Shown: positions 35,264 to 47,897 of the stretch, piece after piece
Layout of the letters: every line of letters begins with the position of its first letter
How positions within the stretch are numbered: the first letter of the stretch is position 1
Source of the DNA: Strongylocentrotus droebachiensis
Taxonomy: Eukaryota; Echinodermata; Echinoidea; Camarodonta; Strongylocentrotidae
Length of the DNA: 64,000 bases
Assembly: GCA_035222895.1 (NCBI GenBank)
Contig: JAVYIG010007438.1
Coordinates: forward strand, 1-64,000
Direction: 5' to 3'
The notes under the pieces: model-generated
The model's input: only the letters and a program-made list of their open reading frames with translations
Told to the model about the DNA's origin: nothing
Databases searched by the model: none
Program-made: the position numbers and the translations under genes

Positions 35264-37511
35264 ATGGCTTTTCCGTCGCGACTGCCCCTAAGGGACATCC
35301 CCTTCCGATACCTACTCAACTTCTTCTCGGCGATTCAGTCCTTAGCCGTTATCCTGGACAACTCTGATGAAAGTGTTGGTAGAGAGGTTCTACGTGCACT
35401 AGGCTTAATAGAGAATCAGAGAAACTATCTGTATGACATATACAGACGACCAATCTATGAAGCATTGATATCGCATCGCGACTGGAAGGGAACTGTTCAA
35501 GATCTCTACAGGTAATCAAAGATATATCGAAGTTTCTTTTGGATTTGATTGTTTTTATTTACCTATTCGATTTCAATAATTGCATCTCAAAATGCTTTAA
35601 TCAGTTAATGAAGAATTGTGTTGGAATAATTTTTCGCTCATAAAATGTCAGGTATAGTTGCCTATATTCCCCTATTTTGAGAGGGAAAACATTTCTTATC
35701 TTTGATTAGTCAGCATTTGTCAGATTTCCAAAACATTGCAATTCTATTTAATCATTAGTATAATAAAAATCAAAAATCGATTTTTGTAAAAATAATTAAA
35801 CAAACTATTGCCTTTTTGGGGTTCGAACCTTATGTTATTATGTGTACGCCACAGCAAAGAAACTAATCATGTATCGATCGTTTTCTTGTCCTAACGTGAG
35901 GTAAATCATACTTTTAATGAAGTAACAACTTCCCCTTTCTTTTTCTGATGACGCATCTTAATTACAGGACTCCATGATTAGAGTCATCCATGGGTTATTC
36001 GTCATGAATTAATTGAGATGCATGCAATACAGAGAAGGATCATTATCCCTAACTATGTGGTATTGTGCCTAAGCGTGTGAGACTATGGTAATTGTGGTAA
36101 TGATGTTAAAACCAGTGTAAAAAGGTGCCTTTTAACTGATAATAGCCCAATTTTCGTAATGAAATCAAATTTGATGCACAAATCTTTGTAAAGTGCCTCG
36201 TTACAAATTATTTCATTCACTTGTTATGAATAATTTTATTGTAATAACCACAATGGAAATTGCAAACATTAATTGTTGCTACGTAGGACATACATTATGG
36301 TTTGTCCTACGTACCTAACACCACAAAACGTATGAAATTCGCATTATGACTATCGGAATACAATTATTTGTAAGAGGTGAATGAAATAATTTTTTACGAG
36401 GCACTTAACAAAGATTTGTGCATTAAATTTGATTACATTACGAAAATGGCCTATTGATACGGAATGTCCTTTGGTTTGTCAGGGTTCTGAGTTCGACTAG
36501 TCAGACGCAGGCTTTACAGACATTGTACACCTTTCTCCGTGAGAGTAAGTTTTACCTTTCATGATCATAAAAATAACATCAGACGAACATAACTTAACAA
36601 GAAAATTATGTTTCAGAACAGTCACAGAGACTTTGACAAATTTAACTTCAGGCAATTTCAAAGGCCGTGACCGTTTCCTGCTAAATTGTATTTACAAGGA
36701 CATATTATTTTAATGAGATATATAATAGAACATTGACTTTATATACCCTTGGGTCTATTTCTTGAAAGTCTTTATTATAGTGTCTCAGTATATACAAATC
36801 TTTCATTCCATCGCAAAGTAAAAAGCTATACCATTGCTTTGGCACTTCAGCGCTTTAATTTTGAACGAGGACTCAATTTCGAACGAGAATTCATATCTGC
36901 GAGCAAGAATTTAATCGTGCAGACTGAACTACTGATGATGATCCACCCCATCCCTTTATGCTCTGCTAAAAGAAAGATTGAGTGGCTCCTTTGCATTACG
37001 GAAGTTAAATCAGTTTAAGATGAAATGTCTCGCACTCATGATCTGAAAATTGGCACGCATTAGGCCTATAATCGCAAGACTTGATATTAATTATCTTTTT
37101 CTTTAATTACAGACCTGAGTGACCGTCGGGACGTACCAGAAGGAGCAACAAAGGCGAACTGGGCGATCTTACTGAATTCAACGCAGTATAGGATCTCCCC
37201 TGAGATTTCTTGGCCCCGAGTTTTCGTGGAAACATGTAAATATGATAATATATTATTCGGATTTCAGATTTCAAGTCTCTAAAGGGAAATCAAAACCTGT
37301 CAAATGTATATCCAAAATCATTACCAAAAGTCAAAAAGTTTTCCACACTTTCATCCCTCACTTCTGCATTCAGACTATTTCTCTTTATCTCTTCAGCATA
37401 GCCAGGCGCGTACGCAGGGGGGGGGGGGGGGGGTTAAACCCCCCCTCGAGTTTTTTTTATGTGTATGTTTTATGTATGTCATTTTGGAAAACCCCCCCCC
37501 CCCCCCTTTTG

Positions 37512-37579
<68 letters not shown>

Positions 37580-39400
37580 TTGCCCATGGCTGACCTTAAA
37601 AAGGTAAACTCACCCCCCCCCCCACAACTGGACAAAATGTCAAATTTAGAAATTTCGAGACCAAAAAAAAAAAAAAAAGTGTCCTCTTATTCCTTACCCA
37701 ATACAGAAACATTTCGTCTGGATAACAACAGTTTTGATATAAAATGATGTAATGATGAACTCTAATGATTCCAATATGGCTTTTGACATAAGGATTCTGA
37801 ATAAAAACTTCGTATATTTTTCGAAGGAATACGAGATGAAACTTTCATCAAAACTAATGACTGTAAGTCTAGATATCAATTTTAGCTTGACCTCATTGAC
37901 CTTCAAAATATGACCGTTGACCTAAAATATACTAAGTTTTCAATGATACTCAATGACATATGTGTCCAAGTTTTCTTGAGTTTTCAGAGTAATGCCTTAG
38001 TAAGGGAACAATTTTTAACAAGACTTAACTCCGTTTCGTTGACAATCAGCCGCGCATGAATTCTTTCGTCTATGGCTGATCTTCAACGAAACGGAGTTAA
38101 GTCTTTTGTCAATTCCGTTTGTTACTACGGCAGGCAGCCAGTGAAAATGGATTCGTTTAATCAAATAGTGGAAATACAAGCACTACCTTAAATAAACAGA
38201 ATTTTGTTATTCTTAGCTCATTTTTCCGGTTGAGGTGTCATAATAAAAGGGCAGAAACTGAACTTTCTAGAGATATGATTTTCACTTTGAAATTCAGATA
38301 CCGTGCAACAAATGATTTTTGTTGATTCCCTCTCTTCAAATTAATGGTAATCACTCATGCGTGAAATATGCTTCATGTGAGTTGCATCAAATGAAAGAGG
38401 GGGATCTAAGCTTTACAAACATGTGTCATTTATTAATTATCATTGTGATTAAATTATGATAAAACATCGATAATTCTCGGTTTCGTTTTTTCTGGGACGC
38501 ACTGTAGTATTATGTTCACATATCAAGTTTTATGTGGGCTAAAAAAGAGGGAAATTCTTTCAAATTTTGTGTTAATGCTGTTTTTACCTTTTATCTAAAC
38601 TTAATATTATTTGTATGGTGGTTTTATTAATTGGTGCAAATACGGGGATGTTCATAGAGTGGTGATAGCTAATTATTAGTATTTTTATTGTCCAAATCTT
38701 CTTGTCCAATGTTGTAAAGGTTTATTCTGTATGTTCGAGAATACCACATGATGATAAAGCAACGGTCTGTCTAATGAATAGAATTTTCTCCTCATAATTC
38801 ATTTTCTCTCTCTCTCTCTTCTCTCTCTCCTTTTTCTATATGATAGACATCTTTCCTATTTGTAACCGCGTGCAGAAGATTGTCTACATGGTGTTCCCGT
38901 TCAGCACGGCTTATGCGTCTGACATGTACCAGTCTATAAGCACCCTGATGAACAACGTGATTATCTTCGTTTGGTTCCTGACCATAGCACAGAACGCAAT
39001 AACCATCTACCAGGAGGGACGTCTTCAATACTCGGTTACCATCTTCATCTCACTATCTCTCTGGATCAAGCTTTACCTCATGAACGAACCTTTTAATCAA
39101 CTTAGAGGATTGTTTCCATTGGGAAACGATGAGCAAAATCTTCGAAGGGCTGACTTCCTCTACAAGGAGATTCGAATCGCACTGCTTTTTGTGTTCTTCT
39201 TCAAGCTGGCTCTTGCTATGCTCGGTTTTGCCTTGTTCTACGCCTTCCCAGATTTCCTCCTTGAAGATCTCCAAAGCAAGATGACTCAGTTCGCCTTGTT
39301 TCTTTTCGTCTTTGAGTTGGCCCATAATGCATTCTATTTGTTTGCATTCTATAGGGACTCTAATATCTTCCGTATCATCAATGATTTGTTTCCTATGTAG
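35264..39400 (+). CDS. Four-helix membrane protein with a death-fold-like N-terminus, left copy, 328 residues
   Basis: Exons 35264-35511, 36483-36544, 37113-37235 and 38847-39400 have GT/AG sites and matching phases (987 coding bases). No signal peptide is seen. Residues 10-103 are helical and soluble-looking: DNSDESVGREVLRALGLIE and DWKGTVQDLYRVLSSTSQTQ resemble the LGL and W..tv..L positions of death-fold domains (inference). Four hydrophobic helices follow at about 180-199, 204-223, 254-278 and 291-313, with a charged loop 224-253 and a short tail ending INDLFPM. The ATG has A at -3 (AGAATGG), and AATAAA at 39771 can end the transcript. A second intact copy lies inverted at 47898-52663 with about 23 differences over the last 186 residues. 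I do not recognise the family; the gene model is strong. Confidence 0.85.
36145..36455. repeat. Local palindrome with about 80-bp arms (left arm only)
   Basis: TTCGTAATGAAATCAAATTT..GCACAAATCTTTGTAAAGTG (36155-36215) is matched in reverse complement by CACTTAACAAAGATTTGTGC..AAATTTGATTACATTACGAA (36400-36450). The right arm has only one copy (51840-51905), so the left arm gained a local inverted copy. A smaller palindrome (GTAGGACATAC / GTCCTACGTAC) lies at the centre. Confidence 0.8.
37397..37690. mobile_element. Copy of the GCGTACGCAGGGG element, right end missing
   Basis: CCAGGCGCGTACGCAGGGG opens the block, followed by G, C, T, A and C runs and a TGTCAAATTTAGAAATTTCG piece shared with the element at 50775-51497. 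It stops at GTGTCCTCTTATTCC with no inverted right terminus. The matching place in the right arm holds about 440 bases of other sequence, so a deletion here is likely. Confidence 0.7.
38014..38102. repeat. Fold-back with 23-bp perfect arms (left arm only)
   Basis: AAGACTTAACTCCGTTTCG TTGA and its exact complement flank a 40-base loop that itself contains ATCAGCC/GGCTGAT. The right arm lacks this insert at the matching point (about 49410-49425). Confidence 0.8.
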
Positions 39401-40404
39401 GAAATATTCAAAGTCGCACATTCAGGGCTGAAATACAGTGTGTACAAGTATGCACATTTAGGTGTTTGCCTTATATAGCGAGTCTCCAAATATTTTTTTT
39501 TTTTTGCTCTTGACATTACGTGATGAATGGCGTTAGTAAACTTTGAATATGATGCATGGTCATTAATCTAACAACATGACACCTATGGTGGTTCTGTCAA
39601 TCCAATCCCGGGAAAGAATTTCAGTCGGATTTTGACCTCGTCACATTAAATGACTTTAAATCAATAATATGCCGCAAGCTATTTATCTGGGCCGAATTTT
39701 GTTGGGGTCTCCTTATTAAATTCAATAATGCAATATTTATCTCTTTTTAATTTCTTCAAAGCATTTCTTTAATAAAAAATAATTGATTTCAAAATGCAAT
39801 ATGTCAAATTTGGTCACATTGCAAGCCATTTATGCTATTTGTATTCTTTGGTCCTTTATTGGAAAGCTAGGCCACTTTTGTCGTCTCCATCTTACAATAC
39901 AGAGCTACGTGCACACATTTCATTCGCCACTAGCACATACTCGCAATATACACACTTGCAATAAACTCACGAAGTCATACACAAAGATCGTATGAACATA
40001 TTTTCATTTAATGGCACCTTCAAATTTTCCTTTTGAGGCCGCCATCCTATGGTCTAGCGCCGCTTATGGTGGCGATCTCTTACACTTTTACACAGATATT
40101 TAGGAAATTTCTCTAAATTCATAATATTGTACATTCGTTATAGAAATATTAAGTTCGTTATTTTATGTAAATATTTACATCAGATTTTGACATGAAGTTA
40201 TTATTGTTTACATATTTGTATTTTACCTTACGTTTACATGTTCAGTTATTGCATTTGAAAAAAAAATTGTACCATATCTTGGCTTACGTTTATATATTTA
40301 GTTAAATTTGGAAAAATGCAGAAATGAAACAAATCAAAATAAACTAATATTTCGGCTGTATATGCTTGACAAATAACATATATCATCTATTTCACGTTTA
40401 CAAG

Positions 40405-42525
40405 ACAAGTTAAGAAGCGGTCAATAAATGATGAAAGAATCTCAAGGTTCAAGCAACTCTTAGCTTAAATTAATTGGCAGGCTCTGCCTTCACTGGAGGG
40501 CGTCAATGATTCATAAAGTTACATTTTCTACAAATATTTCTGGAATTATATAATTTCTGTTTCCCATTAATTGTGGTATCGATAAAAAGTAAATGTAAAA
40601 AGCCATGGGTAACTCGTGGTTTATTGAAAACAAAATCATAAACATAAGCTTTATGGTAGTTTTGTCGAGAGACCAACAGCTGAGAATAAAAAGAAATATA
40701 TCGATTATAAGAATGTCTTGGTTAATACTCTTCGTATAGCCAAGCAAAATTATTACAATGATTTGTTCCACAGTGTTAAAGGTGATATTAGGAAAACTTG
40801 GTCTAATATCAATGAATAGTTAGGTCGGTCAAATAGGCATTCACTTCCTCAAGAGATGGATTTTAATGGAGTACTTCTCTCGTCTGCCAAGGATAAGGCT
40901 GAAAGTTTTAATAAATATTTCATTGGATTACCCATGTAAATCAGTGCAGACATTCCTCAAGTACCACTTTCTTTTCAAGATTATATGAAACAGTGCGATG
41001 ATAATGCGTCAATGTTTCTAAAACCAACTTCAAAATCTGAGATCATCGATAATGTGTCGTCTTTGAAACCATCTAAATCTAGTGGTTCTGATGATATTTT
41101 ACCTAGGATTATAAAGGAGTGCATTCACCTTTTTATTGATCCCTTATGTAAAATCATGAATATGTCTTTATCTCAGGGAGTTGTTCCTGATAAACTCAAG
41201 GTAGCTAAAGTGATACCAGTGTATAACAAATCTGTCCGTAAAAACGTCATTATAATTACAGGCCAATAGCATTGTTACCAATCTTTTCTAAAATTCTTGA
41301 GAACAAATAATTTATAAACGCTTAAATGAGTTTCTATCTAAAAAGAATATCTTGATTCATCAGCAGTGTGGTTTCCGTAAGCACATTCAAATGGGTGTGT
41401 TCAATTTATTAAGTAATATTATAAACGCTATTGATGGAGAGAAGCATTGTTTGGAGATATTCTTAGATCTATCTAAGGCGCTTGATACAATATTGACCAT
41501 GGCATCCTCCTCAGGAAACTTGAGCATTATGGAATACGTGGTGTAGCATTGTCTTGGTTGCAAAGCTATTTGTTTGACAGGACACAATTTGTTGTGGTGG
41601 ATGGTACGAATTCTCAACTTGCTTCTATTAAATATGGTGTACCTCAGGGTTCTGTTCTTGGTCCCCTGTTGTTTCTGATCTATATAATACACTTATCAAC
41701 ATTATTCTCATACTCACTTTTTGAAACACTTTTAAGTCATGTCTTGATAAGTTGAGAGTATGGCAGAGGAAGGCAATACGGCTTATTACTAATTCTTATT
41801 ATAGACATCAAAGCTCTCCATTGTTCCTTCAACTAAGAATGTTACCACTAAGTGGACTTGTCGTTCAATTGCATATTGTTTATGTTTAATCTTAAGTCTA
41901 TGCCTCATGAATGTACGTTAAAAGATTTATTCCGTCAGAACTCGCAAATTCATAATTATAATACACGTCAAAGGTGTCTTATTCATCAGCCTTTTGCAAG
42001 AACAAATGTCACTCTGACCTCTTTTCATATCTCTTGCATTAAAGAATGGACGGTCTGCCTGATGATATACAAAAATAGTTCAACTCTTTCTAGGTTTAGA
42101 AGGTTATCTAAAACGTACCTACTTGAAAGACTATAGTTTTTCTTTGCATCTTAGTAATTTCTTATTCTCAAATGCTTTTTGACCACTACGAACTTACTCA
42201 TCAGTGTGTTTGCTGTGTGTGTGCGTGTGTGTGAGAGAGTATCTGCATGTTCTATATTCTGTAGCTTAGTATTTTCATCCATTGTATAATCATACGTAAC
42301 ATTCTTTTTACTGTAAACATATGTATTTTGGTGACTATAGGGCCCCGCTCACTAGCTTAGCTTCTGGTGTAATCAAGTTAGAATATGTTGATTGATGTAC
42401 TATTACCAGTCTCTTTTTTATGTAACAGATTACATCATGCTTTGTGTGATTTTGAATAAAATGAACTGAACTGAACTACTCCATGTAGCACAGTGCAGCT
42501 CAGTTTTTCTTCATTTCGAAGACAA
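40405..42525 (+). mobile_element. CR1-like LINE fragment (reverse transcriptase and 3' end), inserted in the left arm
   Basis: Coding traces start near 40595 (KPWVTRGLL). Reverse transcriptase motifs follow: SKSSGSDDILPRIIKE, KVAKVIPVY, HQQCGFRK, LEIFLDLSKALDTI, and GVPQGSVLGPLLFLIYI at 41635-41690. The YADD block is deleted; the text jumps from LIYI to a C-terminal block (41740-42136: IRLITNSYYRHQSSPLFLQL, NYNTRQR, YLLERL). The 3' UTR ends with TGAATAAAATGAACTGAACT, a short-repeat tail. Several frame changes occur. The right arm has no such insert (empty site near 46820-46850), so insertion followed the duplication. AGACAA occurs on both flanks as a possible target repeat. Confidence 0.85.
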
Positions 42526-42637
42526 CAAATAAATAATTGTAAAGACCCTAGTGAGCATAGTTTTATAGTGTCACTTAAACAACAAAAAAGCACCATATAT
42601 TGCAGCTGTGGTAGTGTTGTCCATAATTTCGCTTAAG

Positions 42638-42878
42638 TTAAAGGGGGTGTAGCACGACGAGACTACGTGTCTTTCCCGTGGCCTGACTCGGACCAATCGG
42701 ATAATTTGTATACGGACGACACGACCGCAGTATTCACGTGCGTGCAACATACGCAAAATCGAAGCGTGAAGAGAACTTCAGTCTGTTTCGCGAACGCTAG
42801 AGCGCGCTGACCGTTAATCAAGTCCATTCGTTTACTTGCAGTTGTCCAACAGTATTGGCCATGCTACACTCCCTTTAA
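42638..42878. mobile_element. 233-bp TTAA-flanked MITE (piggyBac-like)
   Basis: The element is 42642-42874 with ends AGGGGGTGTAGCA / TGCTACACTCCCT and TTAA on both sides. The right arm shows the empty site (GATGTTAAGGTGC in the same orientation, near 46725) with a single TTAA. A TTAA duplication is the piggyBac signature. Confidence 0.85.
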
Positions 42879-45394
42879 ATGTGCCCTATAAAAGAATGCT
42901 CTTGGTGGGTGATAGAGTGTTTTCTCACCACACAATCAATAACTTTATGAACTAAGTTTGGTAATATAAGAACTTGCCCTTCATGTTCATGGGGCTGTTC
43001 GTATTTCCATAGGACGATAGGCATGCGTGCATACTTCATTCTTTGAGAATTAATACAATAGGTTTTATGCTATATACTTAATCAAGTCGAATTTACAACA
43101 TGTACAAAAAGGATTTTGGTAGTTGCAATACAGACGATTTGTGTAGAAACAAATGAATATGCGTGTTGCAGTTGCTAGATTCATATGCAACGATTCTTTG
43201 TTCTTTTAGTAATTTTGTTATACCAATAAAAAGTTTTTAATACGAACTATTTCATTGTCGTCATTTGTACTCTGTGTGTCATACTTTTGTTTGCACCGTT
43301 TGTATGCTGTATAATTATATTTGTATGATTCAAAACTTTAATGAAATATGAAAATGAGATTTCCGCTTCTGCTACATATCCTTTGTCTCCCTAGTAAACA
43401 ATGATTTTGTGAGAGACTAATGTTTAATAAACTCTTCAAGATTTCTGATATTTGATAGAAAACCAGCTTTCTCAATTTGTGACATATAATGGGAAATGAG
43501 TTGAGCAGTAGGGGCGAAACAAAGCTGGCGATCGTTTTCAGTTTTCAAATAAAAATGGTTACTTCGGTTACAACATTTCTGCGTAATACGTGTAAAGAAT
43601 TAGGGGCTGACGAAATAGACTTTTGTGTAGTTTTTTCGTGCAATCGACGTCTTAATTGAAGCAAATAAATTTAAGCGTGATAAAAGGTTGAATTTTGATA
43701 TCGGTGTCTTAGCCAAGCCAACGCGTTATTTCAGCCAATATCACTAAGAAAACGTTTTCCCTCACATTTGACTGGGTACATTTTGAAATCCTAATCCTAA
43801 TCATCAACTCGTCATCCAAAAAAAATGACCTCACAATCAATGGTGGTGTGATTTTTTTTACAAATGAAAAGTAAGTAGGCCTAATTCATTTTCAGACTTT
43901 ATACTACGCCTAGGGGCCGATACTAAATGTGAAGGGAACATAAGCACCAAGCTATACGCTTCCAAAAATACCACCAAAAGCCGTATGTGTGCGCACAAGC
44001 ACATGTCTTGTATGTCGTATAACTGCACACAATCACGTGGTTTTCGGTCTCGGGGGTGGGGGGGGGGGGGGGGCGGGGTCTTCGGTCTCGCGGGCCCTCG
44101 GTCTACTGGGCTGTCGCCTATTGGCCCGTATTTAAAACAGAAGGTGCGGGATTTTCGCTTTTATTAATATCGGTATCAACAAAGAAAGTTACTATGCTGA
44201 GGTCAAAGGTTTCTATGTTTAACGTGATTCTAGGCCTTTGGTTCGGTTTAACTGAATAAGTATAATACAGAGCATAGAATAGGTGTAGGGAATCGGACAC
44301 CGCAGGGAATGGCAATTGTGTGTTGTGAATGGGTGTTGCAATGCACATTATGAATGGTGTCTGATCAGAAATGTGTGCAGGCAATGGGGAACACCAGGTC
44401 CAAGATGGGGGTGGTTTGTTGTGAATGTCGAGTATGCCGAGGGCAGTCAATGACCCGATGCTGGTTGGTTAATATTGTCCATGTACAGAAATATTTTGGG
44501 CCACACTTTATTTATTTATTTCTGTTTGATTTTCTTTTTCTTTTGCCCTATTACAAATATATAACAAACAAAACATTGCAAATTTTACACATTTCAAAAG
44601 AATATAATGTCGAATAAAGTAACTAATCGAAAACATCAAACAGGAGGGTTGACAAAGTAAGCAAAGCTTGATAGCATGACTACCCTCAAAGAATACTTAA
44701 TACGAATATGGTGGAACAAAATGGGAGAGAGAGAGAGAGAGAACAGAAAAAAGAAAGAGGGGATGTACATCAAGATTCACAGATGTATGTGGTACAATGT
44801 AGTTGGATTTCAATTTGATATATGAAGATAAGAAATGAAGATGCACATTTGAATATTGGGTGGCCAACTTGGGATGTATTATAGAATGAGAAGATTCATG
44901 AGGTTTCTGGACAATATGAATAAAAATGTGAGATCAGCGAGCTGGTTTATATAGACTGTAAACCTTTTTTTTTTAATACAAAACAGGTTTTGGGAGTATC
45001 CCCAGTAGGCCACATTGTTTTAAAATCGTTTCAAAATTACAGTAAGTTCATTGGCTGCATGTATCTCTTTCAAAAAGTGTTTGAACTAACTATAAAAATC
45101 CCATTTTCATTCAAATTGTACTAAAAATATCTTGATTTGTAACTGTCCCCTATTACCTGTACATGTAGGTAACGAGAGACCTTTGGTGATGACGTCATTA
45201 ATCATTGTTATCTTATTAATTAGTTACATCATGACCACAATTTTGTTACCAAATAAAGAGAAGAAGTTACTGAAGAGAATACAAAACCTTCTGTATGTGT
45301 ATAATTGTTCATGTTTATGTTAATTATGCAAATGTGCTTAATGGCCTCCAATTCCCTACCCTAGGCTTCGATCGTCATCCTATCAGGTCCTATG

Positions 45395-45530
45395 TCTCTC
45401 TTCCTTGGTGTTGAATGGCATACAGTATATATTGCCAAATGCTCAAGTGCCATGAAAAGGTTTGAACCAAGGCCCTTCGCATATCCAATCAGGTGATTAA
45501 ACCACTCTGCCATGACATGTTTTCTATTAT
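45395..45530 (-). repeat. tRNA-derived SINE head, minus strand
   Basis: In reverse the block reads TCATGGCAGAGTGGTTTAAT (A box) and then GGCCTTGGTTCAAACCTTTT (B box), the tRNA-like promoter of a SINE. The body is not clear. Confidence 0.55.
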
Positions 45531-45659
45531 ACATTATATTCCTATATGTACACTGTTGGTCATAATGGTGGAATAGTTATTTTTACCCCAATTTATTGAA
45601 TGATTTTGACCATGATTTATTCCTAATAGATCTAGATAATAATATACATTCTCAGATTG

Positions 45660-46025
45660 TATTGAATGACAATTGGGGAGTGTTTGTTTTGCGTGACTGC
45701 TAAAGCATGTGTGTGCTACTATGCTAATCAACTAGGGGACCTACGTCCTTAAGTCATACCTGACAGTAATGGGGATTAATGCCTCATAAAAGGGCACTCA
45801 TATAGCACATCGACACGGTTTTGATCCTGGGGGCTCACAGTAACGAGGCCATTGCTTAGCCAATTAATCATGACTGTACGCAGCGGGCGCTAGGGTACGT
45901 CGACGCCCCCACAAAAACAAAAAACAAAGAAAATGCAATAATTTTTCAATAATTCATTGCATTTTCCCCCAGTCCCCAACAAGGAAAAATCCTCTGTAGG
46001 GCCATGAATTATGGTTCAAGGCATG
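45660..46025 (-). repeat. SINE family B plus palindromic repeat
   Basis: It shares TGACTGCTAAAGCATG, GGGGATTAATGCCTCA..AAAGGGCACTC and ATCATGACTGTACGCAGCGGG with 1275-1490 and 31625-31715, followed by the AATTTTTCAATAATTCATTG fold-back unit also found at 31740-31885. Confidence 0.7.
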
Positions 46026-47897
46026 AAGTGTGAGGAGCCGATTATAAGAAAAACCCATTTTATTTGAAAACGATTGCACGATTTTTTTTTTTCCTCCACA
46101 CTGTTCAACTTATTTCCCGTTATATTATGTCACAAATTGAGAAAGCTGGTTTTCTATCAAATGTCAGATATCTGGAAGGGTTTATTAAACATTAGTCTCT
46201 CACAAAATCACTGTTTAATAGGGAGACAAAGGATACGTAGCAGAAGCAGAAATCCCATGCTATATTTCATTACAAATTTTAATCTAATTATATAACATAC
46301 AAACCGTGTAAACAAAGATATAACACACACAATACAGATAACGACAACGAAATATTTCGTGTAAAAAAAAATGTATTGATATAAAAAAAATTACTTAAAG
46401 AACAAAGAATCGTTGCATGGATTTAGCAACTGCAACCCGTATATTTATTTGTTTGCTACACACATCGTCTGTATTGCAACTACATAATAATGCTTCTAGT
46501 ACATGTAGTAAATACGACTTGATAAAGTAGCATAAAGCCTGTTGTATTCATTCTAAAAGAATGAAGTATGCACGCATGCCTATTGTCGTATGGAAATACG
46601 AACAGCCCCATGAATATGAAGGGCAAGTTCTTATATTAGCAAACTTAGTTCATAAAGTTATTGATTGCATGTCTGGTGAAAAATAACACCAAGAGCATTC
46701 TTTTATAGCCTGAAAGCACCTTAACATCAGCGAAATTAATGACAACACTTCCACAGTTGCAATGGTGCTTTAAAAAAAAGTGTCATGATAAAATTATGCT
46801 CAGTATGGTCTTTATAATTATTTATTTATTTCTTGTAAACGGGAAATAAAATGATGTATGTAATTTGGCAACCATACGCATCCAAAGTATTAGTTTATTT
46901 TAATTTTTTTTTCCTGCATTTTTCCAAATACAATAACTGAATATGTAAACGTAAGGTAGGCCTATGGTACAATTTTTCCAAATAAAATAACTGAACATAA
47001 AGCGTAAGGTATATTACAACCATGCAAACAATAATAACTTCATGTCAAAATCTGATTTACGTATTTACATAAAATAAACTTAATATTTCTATAATACATG
47101 TATAATATCATATATCAAGAGAATTTCCCAAAATATCTGTGGAAAAGTGCACTGGAGATCGGCACCATAAGCGGCGCATGACTATAGGATGGCGGCCTCC
47201 AACGAAAAATCTCAGGGCGAAATTTAAATGAAAATGTCAATAATGGCATATTGCTATTTGAAATCAATTATGTTGATATTTCGATACAAGAGTTTTTTTA
47301 AAGAGATGCTTTAAAGAAAAGAGAGATAAATACTGCATTTTTGAATATGGTAAGGAGACCCAAACGAATTTTGGTCTCGCGGGTCTTTGGTCAAGGGGTC
47401 AGACCCCGGCCAATGTGACTGAATTTGGTATATGATCATATTTATAATAGGAGCATTCCTCTTGGAAAGGATATATTTTGCAGAAATTTACATCATCTGT
47501 TTTAGAACTATAATGTATTTTCTTTCCCCAACTTTAAAACATCCCCTTAAAATCAAATGTTGCACATTTGTTTTCTTAAAATATAATGCCAGCAAAATCT
47601 GGATATGAGTTTCATATGGAGTTTAAAGTTGCTTAAAATTGGATTTATTGAAAGACATGAGTTCTAATTTTCCATTTATATATACACATAATTATATACA
47701 TCTGTATGCTTTGTTTCCACAACAACAAGATATACCTCAATGGCGGCTATTCCAAACCTACGAAACAATTCTGTGTCATGACATACACAAAAAATCTAAC
47801 ATATTCGGAGACTCGCGAAGGAAAACACGTATTAAAATTTGCATACTGTCTTGTACACACTGTATTTCAGCCATGAATGTGCGACTTTATATATTTC

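Larger units (their letters stand above)
32085..43560 (+). repeat. Left arm of a large inverted duplication
   Basis: Reverse-complement similarity to 46080-55020 is visible throughout. The outer edge lies at a G run next to GGAACCAAAACGTTGAAAGA (right arm: TCTTTCAACGTTTTGGTTTC). The inner edge lies near 43550 (CAATTTGTGACATATAATGG against CCGTTATATTATGTCACAAA at about 46120). Coding exons align without gaps; introns differ by insertions and deletions. Left-only insertions include a LINE at about 40405-42525 and a TTAA element at 42642-42874. Confidence 0.93.
43560..46080. other. Spacer between the arms of the inverted duplication; no gene
   Basis: About 2.5 kb of single-copy and repeat sequence. 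It includes a G run with GGTCTTCGGTCTCG repeats (44040-44110), a GA microsatellite (44727-44755), two SINE remnants and a retroposon 3' end in reverse (about 44505-44700). I see no exon with a supporting domain. Confidence 0.6.

Noticed and set aside
39053-39421. 122-codon minus-strand frame and its counterpart at 47877-48185
   Set aside because: Both are antisense shadows of the last coding exon of the membrane-protein genes.
44040-44110. Another hAT-like element around the G run
   Set aside because: There is a G run and repeated GGTCTTCGGTCTCG text, but I found no inverted ends or target duplication.
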